From positions 17,541,608 through 17,605,607 of the forward strand of contig NC_088299.1 of NCBI RefSeq assembly GCF_032854445.1: DNA of 64,000 bases. The letters run 5' to 3'. The translations under genes were made by a program, and so were the position numbers. The stretch comes from Liolophura sinensis (Eukaryota; Mollusca; Polyplacophora; Chitonida; Chitonidae). Below the pieces are notes generated by a model. That model was not told where the DNA came from. It saw only the letters and a program-made list of their open reading frames with translations, and did not search any database. This document shows, piece by piece, positions 11,376-21,819 of this stretch; position 1 is the stretch's first letter, and each line of letters opens with the position of its first letter.

Positions 11376-11649
11376 ATGCCTAATACATCTACTTCGTTGG
11401 TGAGTCCGTGCCTACACTCTACACGTTGGTGTGGGAAGCTCATATTCTTGCAAGGAAAATGAAGTTATAACAATTTTATAACAATTTTTTTTTGAAATTG
11501 TTTAGACGTTTTAGTATCATATCACCGTAATAAATGAATTCCATTTGATCTCTTGCACTATGTGATCTCACGGCAGTATAGATGGATATTGGGAAATTGG
11601 AGCGATGTACTCTATTCCCAGAGACAGTGTTGTGGGTTGTGCTACTGCG
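11376..11649 (+). pseudogene. MPN small gene, unit 1, inactivated
   Basis: Exon 1 (11376-11399) still encodes MPNTSTSL and ends at a GTGAGT donor. The intron is shortened by loss of most of the sequence kept in units 2 and 3. The exon 2 acceptor, TTGCAG in unit 2, is TTGCAC here. An 8-bp deletion inside the exon (after CGGCAGTATAGAT) shifts the frame, so the conserved YWEIGAMYSIPRDSVVG block is lost from the reading frame although its DNA remains. The GTGAGT donor after GCTACTGCG (11649) is intact. Confidence 0.6.
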
Positions 11650-12357
11650 GTGAGTTTGTTTTAAACGTTTGTTGGTGCAGCCATTGTAAAACAAATTACT
11701 CTCCACTGCCATTGTCCAGCATGCAGCATGCTTTAGAATAATTATGACATCACTCGAGGCATTGAGTTCTTGGTGTCGACAATAAGCTTATGGAATTTTG
11801 TTTATTATGAATTAGAAACAGTATTTTAACTGCATTTTCTTCTCCGTATTGTTTTGGTTTGTCTCTATATGTAAGACATATAGAAATTGTTAATTTTTTT
11901 TACAAGGTTAGAATTCTCTGTCTTTGTACTGAGGTCCTCAAGACCTCCTTCATGGTACACGTTGTCGTCGTTGCTCTGGGTTAACTCTCTATACTGTAAC
12001 ATGTTTACATTATATACATAGGTTTCCTCATAGTTTAGGAGTTAAATCAGCCAAAATGTTGGTTACAACGACAATTTTTTAATTTTTACTTTGTACACAC
12101 AGACGATACATTATCATGATCACAACCAAGAACTTTAAAATAATGGTTTTTGTTTAATGCGAAAATGGAAATACAAATGTCGAAAACGTCCAACCACTAG
12201 ACCATGGCGCAGCGAGTAAAATAAAATGAATCTACAGATACATAAGATGTCATTTAATCTTCAGAATACCATTGATACATATGTATTAGCTGGGAAAGGT
12301 GCACTCGGATCACCGGTGCATTAGGTATCCGGCGAGAACAGTGTCCATACACGAAAA
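11650..12357. other. 3' part of MPN region, unit 1; no further gene
   Basis: A possible terminal exon (12103-12138, acceptor TTTGTACACACAG, short frame TIHYHDHNQEL then TAA) is conserved with units 2 and 3. Near 12185-12215 the minus strand reads TGGTCTAGTGGTTGGACG, a tRNA-like A-box fragment with no B box. Nothing else is recognised. Confidence 0.45.
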
Positions 12358-12618
12358 TTTATTTATTTGACTGGTGTTTTACGCCGTACTCAAGAATATT
12401 TCACTTATACGACGGCGGCCAGCATTATGGTGGGTAGAAATCGGGCAGAGCCCGGGAGAAACCCACTACCATCCGCAGGTTGCTGGCAGACCTTCCCACG
12501 TACGGTCAGAGAGGAGGCCAGCATGAGCTGGACTTGAACTCATAGCGACCGCATTGGTGAGAGTCTCAGGGTCATTACGCTGCGCTAGCGCGCTAACCAA
12601 CTGAGCCACGGAGGCCCC
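12358..12618 (-). mobile_element. Full-length SINE-1, unit 1
   Basis: Read on the minus strand it starts GGGGCCTCCGTGGCTCAGTT (A box), has B box GTTCAAGTCC, a GAAACCC...CCCGGGCTCTGCCCG core and a tail ending in ATAAATAAA. The flanking duplication is CATACACGAAAA / CATACACAAAAA. The same insertion lies at 29888 and 52097, so it is older than the segmental duplication. Confidence 0.9.
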
Positions 12619-12890
12619 TCATACACAAAAAGTCCATAAAGTTTCATGGCCATGAAAGATATGGCCGCTGTGCAGTAACCCACCAAAAGAGCTCGTATTT
12701 TTATATACCACAAGGCGACTGACCTTGATGATGCAAAATACTTTCGGAGAGACTTTGACGAGTACTTCTGCATATTGTCAAGGTTTCATTTGGGTCAATG
12801 TTAAAAATAGATTTTTTAATGTGACAAGTTTTGTAACATTTTGACAAATGTTATAATACATGCTTCTAACAAAGTCGATAAGACACTATA

Positions 12891-13122
12891 CACTGTACTG
12901 TGGAATAGACATGTGGAGGCGCCGCATGTTTTCATGCATATAGGCGTTGTGAGCTTGCGGAATTGAAAGTGAAACTGGGTAAATGGATTTCGTTGAATAA
13001 GTTTCGTGGTAATCTACATGAGTCACCTTCTAATTCTGTCCCTGTACAGTGAGAGGAGACATTACTGGTGTAATTTTGTTAGTACGGCCACAGCCGTGTG
13101 AGGACGTCAAACACAGGTTCAG
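12891..13122 (+). other. Non-coding 5' exon of MGN gene, unit 2 (start uncertain)
   Basis: The block ends ACAGGTTCAG followed by the strong donor GTAAGTAG at 13123. All frames leading into the MGN exon contain stops or lack a start, so it is read as 5' UTR. Transcription start is not determined; no clear TATA box precedes the anchor. Confidence 0.5.
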
Positions 13123-13924
13123 GTAAGTAGTAGATAAGACATATAACACTGGATTGTTCCCGACATGTTAATTGCCATGTTACACGAATACAAACTTAGT
13201 CCAAAGGACCGGTGGGCTGGTCTGCAGGTCTATACATGTAGTCCCTATACATATGAACACAAAGCTGAATAGCACATGTATCTGGTATCATACCAAACCA
13301 GAGGGGTTTGGAGGGGGAAATTTGACCCAGGAATGTGTGGCAGGGTTGGAGGTTGGGGGTTGGGGGCGTTTGCAGAACGACTATCACACCAATTATGTTC
13401 TCAGGATTTGAGTGTATGCTTCTTGCCTTAAAGTACTTTGTACGTAAAGAAGTGTAAAATGGAAAAATAAATAGAAAATGACTTTTGTTTCCTGAACATC
13501 ATTTCGCGTACACATTTTACACGTTCTCAAATTTCCCGTCAATCTTGTGCTACTACCACGGTGTCTGATTTCTATTGTTTGTTTAAGGGATGACGTTCGT
13601 AATCTAGACACTACTTTTCTATGATCAGTGCTTTCATTTTATCTGAATAAGTCTCGAAGCCGACATCACATTTTATATACCTATAACGAATTTAAGTGAT
13701 TTGATTTTTACAAACATCTCTTTACTTAAACATTTCACAGAACCGTTTAATATCCACATAACCAGCATTTAAGCACATTTCACCGGAACCATATCTATTG
13801 GAGTATGGTTTCCATCTGACATCAAATTCATACAGACTTTTTTCACACATCTCCATATGTAGGCGTGATACATTTTTCGAAAATAAATTTTCTGAACTGG
13901 TTATTTTCAGAAGATATTTTACAT

Positions 13925-14172
13925 TTTGTGTATGTAATTTCTGTGGTGACTGCAGGTACAGTGATTTGATATCAAGTTCACTATACTTGTGGGCCTATCT
14001 TCATACATTTGATTTAGGCAAAGTGACGCCTAGCAACTGTTTAAAAAAGTTAATATGGATACGTTCCAGAGCAATACCTTCATGGAACCCTCATGCTTCA
14101 CAACCATAGCTAGCCGCAGCCCGAAAAAATGTATCAAATAGCTTTGAAATTACACTAATCACGAGACCCAAG
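13925..14172 (-). pseudogene. LINE thumb-domain relic, unit 2
   Basis: Same YGCEAWGF-type relic as at 6600, with the same stops, in the first intron of the MGN gene. It contributes nothing functional beyond dating: it was already broken in the ancestral unit. Confidence 0.7.
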
Positions 14173-14563
14173 TTTAATACCTACAAAATGGAACATTTAC
14201 AGAATTAAAGCTTATGTTTAAAAATTACAAATTTATAACAAGACCATGCCTGAATAATCAAGCTCCATGTTATAATATGTAACATGGACCTGTAAACAAT
14301 ATACAGGTACGTTTTTACTGTCGGGCGTGTTGGGACAAATGAGTGAACTATTCAAATGATGTCTGTTGCTACTTCTATGATTAAATTGGAAGTCAGTGAT
14401 ACGGTGCATTTGAAAACAGCACATGCTTGAAAACAGACGGCTCTGTAGCCTAGTCTTACATTATGATAGACTTCCTCATAATAGACATAATGTTTCCTGA
14501 GGATAGACTTCCTCATAATAACAGTTATCTTTTCCTTTCTTTATAGGACGTCCTAATATAGCC

Positions 14564-15961
14564 ATGGGGAATTCACAAACTACCCGGATATTTGAAGGCT
14601 CTGAAGTGAGTTATTTTCCTGATAATATATAATGAAAGACGATCGTGTATCGCAACACTTTCGTTTCAGAAGTTATGTACTTTTATGACATGCATATTAT
14701 TGCAGTGTTAGCCACACAGCACTTAATATAATCTCAGTGGATGACATGTGAGGATAAAGATTATCCGATATTAAACACTATGATCCTAATTCTACAATAC
14801 TTAATCAGACATTTTCACCGACTACAGTCGTCACATTACATAACGAACAATTCAAAGTATATGACGATTTACAGTTGCTTTCCCCCGGGCTCTGCCCGGT
14901 TTATATACACACATGTACTTGTATCTCAGTACCGGACTACGAAAATAAACTATAACATTTTAATGATCCTTTTAATACGGGAATTGCTCTCTTTATCACT
15001 GAAACGACAACTTAAAGTTGTACAAAATCTTGAGAAACGTCAATGTCACAGGAATTAAGGTCATGAAATTCATGTCGGAAAAAAACTGTATGCTACATTT
15101 CTATCCTCTTTTAAGTATCCGCCAAAATAAATAAATGAACAGCTTGGTACTTATATTATAAATAATGTATACTATTTTACGAATTAATATTACTTTTTGT
15201 GTTCAACTTATAATGAGGGTATGCAATCAGCTTTTTATGGCAGACAGCGTCTGTCTTTAATGTTGGCTAGCTACCAATTCTGCATGAGCCTGCCAATCAT
15301 TCAGCTGCATGTTTAATCAATGTATTACACCGAAATGTATTACACAGCGCAGTGTCCAGTATATTCCATTGTAACATTCTACATATTAATGCACTGCACG
15401 CAGTTGTTGCTTTGTAGCAACGTAGGGTGTTCTCCGCGTACTGAGGAGAGTGGCTGTACGATGTAGCAAGAAAAAGATATTAAAACAGAGCCATCCGATG
15501 CGTAAACCACTATTTCGTTTTTTGTAGGATAATTCTGGACACAGTGCAGTTTCTAGAGTTTTTTTTAATATAGTATACTATTGTTGTTGTTTCAGCAAAT
15601 AGAGTGTTCTCCACGTATAGAAGAGAGTGACTTCCAGAAAATGATCCAGTCTGGGGTGACAGAACAAGACCGGCGTGTGCTGAGGGGCGGGATGACCCTT
15701 CTAGGGGAACACCCTTCCTGGGTGTGGAAGAATGCTGTTGTCCGCTGTATAGGAGACAACATCGACTACTGCTTTTGGAGTGGGAGCAGCACCAACCGGT
15801 TCGTGGTATGTTTCGATCAAAACCACGAGGTGGAGAAACAATGCAACAGCTCAGGCTGGGCTCTGCGTCTCTACAACGGCTTCATTCAGGTTTGGGGAAT
15901 GCTGAAACAGCTGGCGCCTCTTGTGGCTCCAGCGGCGTTGAAGGCAATCACGAGGAAGTGA
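14564..15961 (+). CDS. MGN gene, unit 2: putative N-myristoylated 135-aa protein, two coding exons
   Basis: Coding exons are 14564-14605 and 15596-15961, joined in phase 0 across GTGAGT...TTTCAG; the first coding exon follows an acceptor TTTATAG at 14540-14546. The start lies in GCCATGGGG, a strong Kozak context. Residues 1-6 read MGNSQT: Gly2 with Thr6 fits the N-myristoyltransferase consensus, so membrane anchoring is inferred. Residues 15-135 form one exon with WVWKNAVVRC (56-65), YCFWSGSSTNRFVVC (72-86) and a hydrophobic end LAPLVAPAALKAI (120-132). I do not recognise the family; the GG-x(10)-W-x-W...FWSGSSTNRF spacing faintly recalls MIB/HERC2 domains, but this is weak. AATAAA follows at 16273. 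Compared with unit 3, residues 87-109 are full of replacements while the rest is nearly identical. The 105-codon frame inside the intron is not coding. Confidence 0.68.
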
Positions 15962-16028
15962 AATTGTTCCTGAAAATGTCTTGAAGAAATTCGTATCATG
16001 TGGGTGAAATTACCTGTGTCCACTACGA

Positions 16029-16169
16029 TTTTTTTTTTTTTTTTTTGATTGGTGTTTTACGCCGTACTCAAGAATATTTCACTTATACGACGGCGGCCAG
16101 CATTATGGTGGGCGGAAACCGGGCAGAGCCCGGGGGAAACCCACGACCTTCCGCAGGTTGCTGACAGAC
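16029..16169 (-). mobile_element. 5'-truncated SINE-1 insertion, private to unit 2
   Basis: A 141-bp SINE-1 fragment, poly-T first, lies in the 3' UTR of the MGN gene. It is flanked by a perfect 13-bp target-site duplication GTGTCCACTACGA (16016-16028 and 16170-16182). Units 1, 3 and 4 have the empty site, so it inserted after the units split. Confidence 0.93.
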
Positions 16170-16182
16170 GTGTCCACTACGA

Positions 16183-16670
16183 AGACGTTTGCATTCACCG
16201 TTTGCCTACTGATGTTACATGTTGTGACGTCACCTTGTTTAAATCATTACGAACAAACAACCAATGGCTTCAAATAAATTAATGTCCATGGAAAATGGAC
16301 GGAAGCGATGTATGCATCGACATATAAGCCAACGACGACAGAGAACGTGTGATCTATGTGTTTTGTGGGTTGCTCTGAATAATGCTTAACCGTTATACCG
16401 CCACGCACACGCACGTGTGAACAACTTGGTGAGGCCTTTACATTTAACCCACAGCTTAACCAGAAAGTCAAACAGAAAACACGCGCAGCATGCCGTCAAA
16501 AGGCGAAGATGTTGACCGATGTAAGAATACATGGATACTAAAAGCACAAAGGGACATAACTCTTTCCATGGTTGAGCAGCCACCCGCCTATGGTAAGGGC
16601 GCTCTGTAAATTCGTGGCAACGGTAAATAAATGACAATACTGAATCGTGTATAGGAACTCATATATATGT
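16183..16670 (+). other. MGN 3' flank; two possible start-donor motifs
   Basis: AATAAA at 16273-16278 probably ends the MGN transcript. Near 16490 ATGCCGTCAAAAGGCGAAG reads MPSKGEDVDR and runs into GTAAGAAT, a donor-like site. Near 16568 ATGGTTGAGCAGCCACCC runs into TATGGTAAG. Either could be a first exon of another small gene, but I found no matching downstream exon. Confidence 0.35.
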
Positions 16671-16950
16671 CAAGGCTCAGTTGACTCATGGCGACTGTGA
16701 GGCCCGTGGCCACCTAGACCACGTGTTCAAAGCTATTTCTCACGGTTTCTGTGGCGGCTTTAAGTCGTGAGGTTTTCATGAAGCTTTCGTAGTGTTAACT
16801 GGCCCTAGCTAAATGCACATTATAACATACACTGTCAAGGTAGTGAAGGGCTTACTTAGCAAAGCGAGCTTTAAATAACCGGCCCCTAGCCTTTGCCATA
16901 TGAGTGAAAACTTGAGTCGAGCACAACGTTAAACACCGATCGAATAGGCA
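16671..16950 (+). mobile_element. SINE-3 copy, unit 2
   Basis: Same tRNA-like head, body and tail as at 10101. The tail reads TTGAGTCGAGCACAACG followed by TTAAACACCGATC, close to the SINE-1 tail. Confidence 0.65.
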
Positions 16951-18002
16951 TAACATGTACATATTGTTACGAAGCCAGATAACACAATATTATAAGGATC
17001 GTCCATAAAGCCTAATCCCCAGGGATAGACTTGTTTCGAGCAGGGGCTCCCGAGATTGGTAGACGAACCAGAACACACTGGATAAGTTTGCGACAGTTTA
17101 TTGAAGATATATATACAGAGAGGTAATGCGCACGCACCGGCGTGAGCACTCAGTCCGGCCCTTGTAATCAGGACAGAAGCTGGCGTGATAAGCTCCGATA
17201 ACCTTCTGCAGGCTGTAAGCGTCGTTTAATACCCGCCAGGCCTTATTCAGGACTTTGCCTCAGTGTCCTTATTCAGGAAGAGAGACGAGTTCTCCGAGCG
17301 AGCTGTGCAAGATTTTTTTGTTTAAATACTGGTTTTAGGGTCACTTTCCTGGCGGATATCATGGCCCATCAAATCAGTGTTTTATTTATTTTTTTTTAAC
17401 ACATGAATATTTTGGTTATATAATAGCAGTGCGTTGGTATACTATTTACATATGTACATGAGTCAATTAGTGGGATTAAACCTCTTTGTGGTAGCAAGTG
17501 TATAGCTTATTGTATAGGTTCAAATGCTGCCATGGTCATTTAACAGAAAGGGGATAAATAGTAAGCTATTTACAGAGATTAATGTTATCTTTACATTAGA
17601 AATACATAGATCTACATTAAAGAGTTACATTGAGCTGCCTATACAGAAATTTAGACAGAGAGAAAACAACAGCAGTGCTTTTATTTATTGGTTAACAGTT
17701 TTGTTCTCTTGCTTCCTCCTCTGTGACGTGGAGTTCAGGAGCTCCCGCCACTTATACCGGACGCCGTCCAGGAAAAACCAGCGTACTGGAAACCTGTGCC
17801 TGTAACAGGTGCGAAAAGTATAAATGAGGAGCAAGGATGTCAGGCCTCATCCGCTTAGTTAAATCAAGAGATAGTCCTATTGTAGTGATGTCTTTCATGT
17901 TTCTGGTCTTCGTTTCCTTGGTGTTAATTTTCTTTCGTCCCATGGGTCTTCTTATTGTTTTCCCTGTTTTCTTTAATTGATTTCTTTTTCTATTTCCAAT
18001 TT

Positions 18003-18570
18003 TTATTTGTGGCCTCCCATAGCGGCACAGACAGCATGTTTCATAGACCGGTAGAACAGTTCCTGGCCTAGAGTGTTTAGGTGCATTCCGTCGTTGGTTA
18101 GAATTTGCTTTTGTGGTCGGATCAGTCCCCTGTGTCTCCAGAAGGTGGCCAATTGGTTGTTTGTCAGCTTCTTGTTAATTTCATGGATTTTTGTATTATA
18201 AATGTGGACCGAAATTCGCCGAGTTACCTGACGGTAAAGAAGCTGGCTGATGTAGATCCTTGGAATTTGGAATTTCGATTTAAGTGCACCAACATACTCT
18301 AAAATATCAGCGCAAATTCCTGATCCTGATTTGTGAGAGTCCGCATCGTTTTCCCCCAATGTGGAGGAAAACTAGGTCAGGTTTAGTCTCCTGAAGGAGA
18401 CTTTCCAATCTTCCAGAGCATCTAAGTGTCCTAACTCTAGCTCCCCCAATGCCAATGAACCGAATGTCCTGGCCTGTTCCAAAGTCGATTCTAGAGTTTG
18501 GGATCGAATTTCGAAGGATACTATTCTCCAGCCTATGAACGTAACTGCTGCCGATAATAAAGATTTTCAT
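18003..18570 (-). pseudogene. SGNH/GDSL-type esterase-like retroelement gene, frameshifted, unit 2
   Basis: The minus-strand frame starts MKIFIIGSSYVHRLE (block I with GSS in place of GDS). It runs through LVFLHIGG, where a run of four A after GGGGG puts the next codons out of frame. After one base is skipped the expected NDADSHKS follows (block III GGND), then DILEYV and finally NDGMHLNTLGQ (block V DxxH) and the end GGHK near 18003. Full length would be about 190 residues, normal for a stand-alone SGNH domain. SGNH domains occur in CR1-like ORF1 and Ngaro retroelement proteins; here the gene sits downstream of the LINE-B RNase H on the same strand. Unit 2 keeps the DGMH aspartate that units 3 and 4 have lost. 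Confidence 0.75.
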
Positions 18571-18934
18571 CCTATATTTTTTTTCCTGTGAAAACAAATA
18601 GAGAAAACAAATATACAAGATAGTTGTATTTTTGATTTGCGAAGGGTTTTTTATGAGATAATGTATATCTTAAGCAAGAAGATATTTGATAAAACAGATA
18701 CTTAGGAGCAAATTAATGGTATAGCTACCAATCAAAAATTAATAGAGTCTGCCCTGGCATGATATATACACATCTGTAAATAAATAGAAAATAAATATCA
18801 ACTAATAAGAATAGGTAAATAACAACAAACAGATTAGTAAATGGAGAAATATTATTAATTACTACAATTATCAACTTTTGTGGTTACATTGTTCTCGTGT
18901 GCTGTGTTTTTGCAGATCGGTTTTATGGACGTTT

Positions 18935-19151
18935 TATCGGCCCTCAAGATCAAGGTATCGCCGATATAGTTGGAGATAAAGTTGTAGGAAGGAATTATGT
19001 ATCTGTGGAATAAACGGCCCTCAAAATCAAGGTATCGCCGTTGTTAGTATATGTGTTTGGTAATTTTGGAAAATGCACCGTTTTTAATCAGAGAAGGTGA
19101 CGTATTGTTGACAAGAGCAGAAACGGCCCTCAGAATCAAGGTATCGCCATT
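18935..19151 (-). repeat. Three hairpin repeats with covarying stems, unit 2
   Basis: Three ~30-nt inverted repeats (18935-18966, 19013-19042, 19122-19151) share GGCGATACCTTGAT...TGAGGGCC on the minus strand. The outer stem is TATCGGC/GCCGATA in one and AACGGC/GCCGTT in another; the copy at 19122 has AATGGC opposite GCCGTT, a U-G wobble in RNA. A four-base GATA bulge and a CCU/AGG inner stem are constant. They lie 3' of the LINE-B RNase H frame. Confidence 0.7.
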
Positions 19152-19170
19152 GTTGGTCAATTATGTTTTA

Positions 19171-20909
19171 TTAGATTCGGCTTTCGTTAACCGTCGATTT
19201 GATGTATTCTTTTAGTAAGGAGAATATTTGTGCTCTCAGGTGTGGTTTGGGGTTAAGGATAGTCTGAAGGCCAAGTTCACATTTGTAGATTTGCAGGCAT
19301 TCTACCAATCGTCTTCGTTCTTTACCGTGTTTAATACATTGCAGCAAATAGTGCTCAATGGTTTCATCATCCTCTTGACAGGCTGGGCAAGTTGGTGAAG
19401 AATTTTGGATTATAGTTGCTAGATGTGCTTTGAGCCCTGTTTTCCGTAGTCTCAGGCGTGATATGTTTTTGTCATAGTGGTTATTCAAAATTGGAAAGAA
19501 TTTAATTTTGTAATCGTTTGTCTAATATTTTATAGTGCCACCGTCCGCAGGATTCTTTATCCCATTCCTCTTTCCACTGATTGTTAATTTGGGTATTGAT
19601 CAATGTATATATTTCAGTTTGGCTCAGGGGAACGTCTATATCTTGTTGATATTTCTGTAGGCTCGATTTTGCTGCCTGATCTGCAATTTCATTTCCTCGA
19701 ATATTAACATGCGCTGGAACCCATGCTAGAGTCAGTTCGGTTTTTTGTTTCTGTACTTTGTTAGTTAGCGAGATTATTTCTTGTAGGAGGTCTGGTCTGC
19801 TCTCAGATTTGGAGTTTTGGATGGAAATTAATCCGCTGAGGGAGTCGCTTAGTATGGCTACTCGGTTTGGTTTGTTCTCAAGAATCCATTGTAGTGCCAT
19901 TGTAATTGCAACTAATTCACTAGTATAGACGGAGAGGTGGTTTATAGTTTTTAACTATGTTTAGATCTGGTATTGCAAATGATGATCCAGTGTGACCCTG
20001 CACATTTTTAGATCCGTCAGTATATATTTTTAGATGACCGTTGTAGTGTTCGTGGAAGTGTTCTAAGGCTTGAGCTTTGATATATACTGGGTTTTCCAGT
20101 TTTGAAATTTGGTCGTGGAGTGCATTGTCTATTTGGGGTAGTCAAAGGAGTTGATTTCATATCCTATTGGAGCTGAGTGTTTTGTCCATTTTTTTTCTAG
20201 ATATTTTTATATTCAGAATATGGGAGGAGTAGATTGTAACATGGATGTGTATTACCGTAAGCGCTTATTTTTCCTGCATATTTGAGGGTTAGTTGTTCTC
20301 TTCTAAGGTGAAGGGGTTTTTCAAGTGTTTCTACTTGGAGTACTTTAGTACTTTATTTTTAACAAGATGAAATTCTAGTCTGTTTTTGACCATGGTTTCC
20401 ATTAGTTTACATAGGCATGACGTGAGTGATATTGGGCGGTAGGAGGAACTATTTGATGGTTTTTTTTCCCCAGTTTTTGGATGCGAATGACAATGGACGA
20501 TTTCCAACTTTGTGGCAGCTGTTTTTTCCCCCCAACTTATGAGTTTGTGTTATGTATTTATGAGTTTTAGTATTATATTTTGTGTTTTTAGCGGTAAGTG
20601 TTTTAGGATTTTGTAGCCTAATTTGTCTTCGCCTGGTGGGTTTTCTTTTTTATAGTGAATGGTTTTGTGATATTCCTGTAGGGAGAAATCTTTGTTAAGA
20701 TCATGTTCAACGTGATCGTCTGGCTCTAGTTGTATAAATATGTTATCCTTGATTATTTTGAACGATGGATTAAGGTTTCGATAGCTGCTATTTTCTGCGA
20801 AGGTTTTTGCGAGGCATTCTGCTTTTTCCTCATTGATTTTGTGTTTGTGATCCAAAGTTAACTGCCGATGTACAGGTCGACACGGCCTTATATGGCCTCG
20901 GACCCCCAT
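19171..20909 (-). pseudogene. LINE-B: RT-RNase H polyprotein fragment without RT catalytic core, unit 2
   Basis: From 20909 leftward the frame reads EKAECLAKTFAENSS, FSLQEYHKTIHYKKE and GEDKLGYKILKHLP (RT finger start). The palm with the xxDD box is missing, and RNase H follows: YTDGSK, a ...LAWVPAH block, and GNEIADQAAKSSLQ (19502-19900). A C-terminal zinc-like motif CPACQEDDETIEHYLLQC (19171-19488) closes it. Frames are broken near 19495, at 19900-20160 and around 20350-20550. The RNase H-bearing architecture fits the I/Nimb/Ingi group; clade is not decided. Confidence 0.8.
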
Positions 20910-21164
20910 TAATTTTCCATAAGCGACAATGTTAACGTCCAGCGCTGTAGCTCAGTCCCAAACATTCCGTGGCCAATAAGCTTTGGTGCATATCTGGCCC
21001 AGCCTCTGAGAAAGAAGCCATAAAAGTCTTGACATAGGTTGACCGTCAAAATCTGGACCTTTCCATGCCGGCAGCTGGGAGGCGTGCCTAGCAACGCCAA
21101 GGGGACGTCACTCGCAGCCTCATCACTACCTCACACCTTGTGTCCTCTCACCCAGAATTTCAAA
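20910..21164. other. Segment specific to units 2 and 4, no gene
   Basis: This ~255-bp stretch (from GGACCCCCATTAATTTTCC to CTCACCCAGAAT) replaces about 840 bp that units 1 and 3 have between the LTR end and the SINE relic. It recurs at 61411-61667. Contents are not recognised. Confidence 0.6.
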
Positions 21165-21340
21165 CCGCCGCACTGAAGAATGTTTCACTTATACGACGGC
21201 GGCCAGCATTATGGTGAGAGGAACGTTGGACATAGGGGAAACCCACAACCATCGGCGGATTGCTGTACGACATTCCCACTTAAAGCCTGAAAGGAAGCCA
21301 GCATAAGCTGGACTTGAAATCCCAGCGACCCCATTGGTGA
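21165..21340 (-). mobile_element. Diverged SINE-1 relic abutting 44-bp satellite, unit 2
   Basis: GCCGCACTGAAGAATGTTTC and the GGCGGCCAGCATTATGG block identify a SINE-1 variant with GAGAGGAACGTTGGAC instead of the usual core. Its head ends at CCCATTGGTGAGAGGGCCAT and the satellite starts within 15 bp. Confidence 0.8.
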
Positions 21341-21349
21341 GAGGGCCAT

Positions 21350-21819
21350 CGCACAATGTCCATTTGACTAGCCAGCGGTATGAGGTGTGAGGTATTACGA
21401 CGTTCATTTGACTAGCTAGAGGTATGTTTTGTGAGGTATTACGACGTCCATTGACTAGATCGAGATATGCTGTGTGAGGTATTACAACGTCCACTTGACT
21501 AGCTACAGGTATGTGGTGTGGGGTATTACCACGTTCATTTGACTAGCTAGAGGTATGTCGTATGGGGTATTAAAACGTCCATTTGACTAGCTAGAGGTAT
21601 GTCGTGTGGGGTATTACCATGTCCATTTGAATAGGTAGAGGTATATGGTGTGGGGAATTACGACGTCTATTTGACTAGCTAGTGGTATGTGGTGTCAGGT
21701 ATTACAACGTTTATTTGACTGGCTAGAGGTATGTGGTCTGAGGTATTAACACGTTCATTTGACTAGCTAGAGGTATGTGGTGTGAGGTATTACAACGTCC
21801 ATTTGACTAACTAGAGGTA
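21350..21819. repeat. 44-bp satellite array, left block, unit 2
   Basis: About ten monomers of the form CATTTGACTAGCTAGAGGTA-TGTGGTGTGAGGTATTACAACGTC, with point differences and some one-base indels. There are no unique spacers, so it is a satellite and not a CRISPR-like array. Confidence 0.92.

Larger units (their letters stand above)
5105..12890 (+). repeat. Segmental duplication, unit 1 (shortened, ~7.6 kb from its anchor)
   Basis: The anchor block (CACTRTACTGTGGAATA) lies at 5258 and recurs at 12891, 31339 and 53626. Unit 1 keeps both small-gene families as pseudogenes. It lacks the whole LTR-SGNH-LINE composite (10380/10390 join) and about 10.4 kb holding the 44-bp satellite, LINE-A and Tc1-like element (join near 11226-11231). 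It has a private ~1-kb LTR insertion at 9089-10093. It is the most diverged and degraded unit. Confidence 0.9.
16965..20905 (-). mobile_element. LTR-ended composite element, unit 2 (right end replaced)
   Basis: The left end is TGTTACGAAGCC. On the minus strand this end has a TATATATATC motif, CAATAAAC and a final CGTAACA, like the R-U5 end of an LTR. Inside lie an SGNH pseudogene, three hairpins and RNase H LINE-B. The matching right LTR end seen in unit 3 (39332) is absent because the sequence changes at TTATATGGCC near 20890. The element never inserted in, or was lost from, unit 1. Confidence 0.55.

Noticed and set aside
12595-12618. tRNA gene candidates at SINE heads (also 23547, 26851, 49078, 27940)
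   Set aside because: A and B boxes are present, but no acceptor or anticodon stems close, and the sequences continue into SINE bodies.
17524-17805. 93-codon plus-strand frame present in units 2-4
   Set aside because: Antisense to the 3' region of the SGNH pseudogene; near-identity of units explains its conservation, and no domain is visible.
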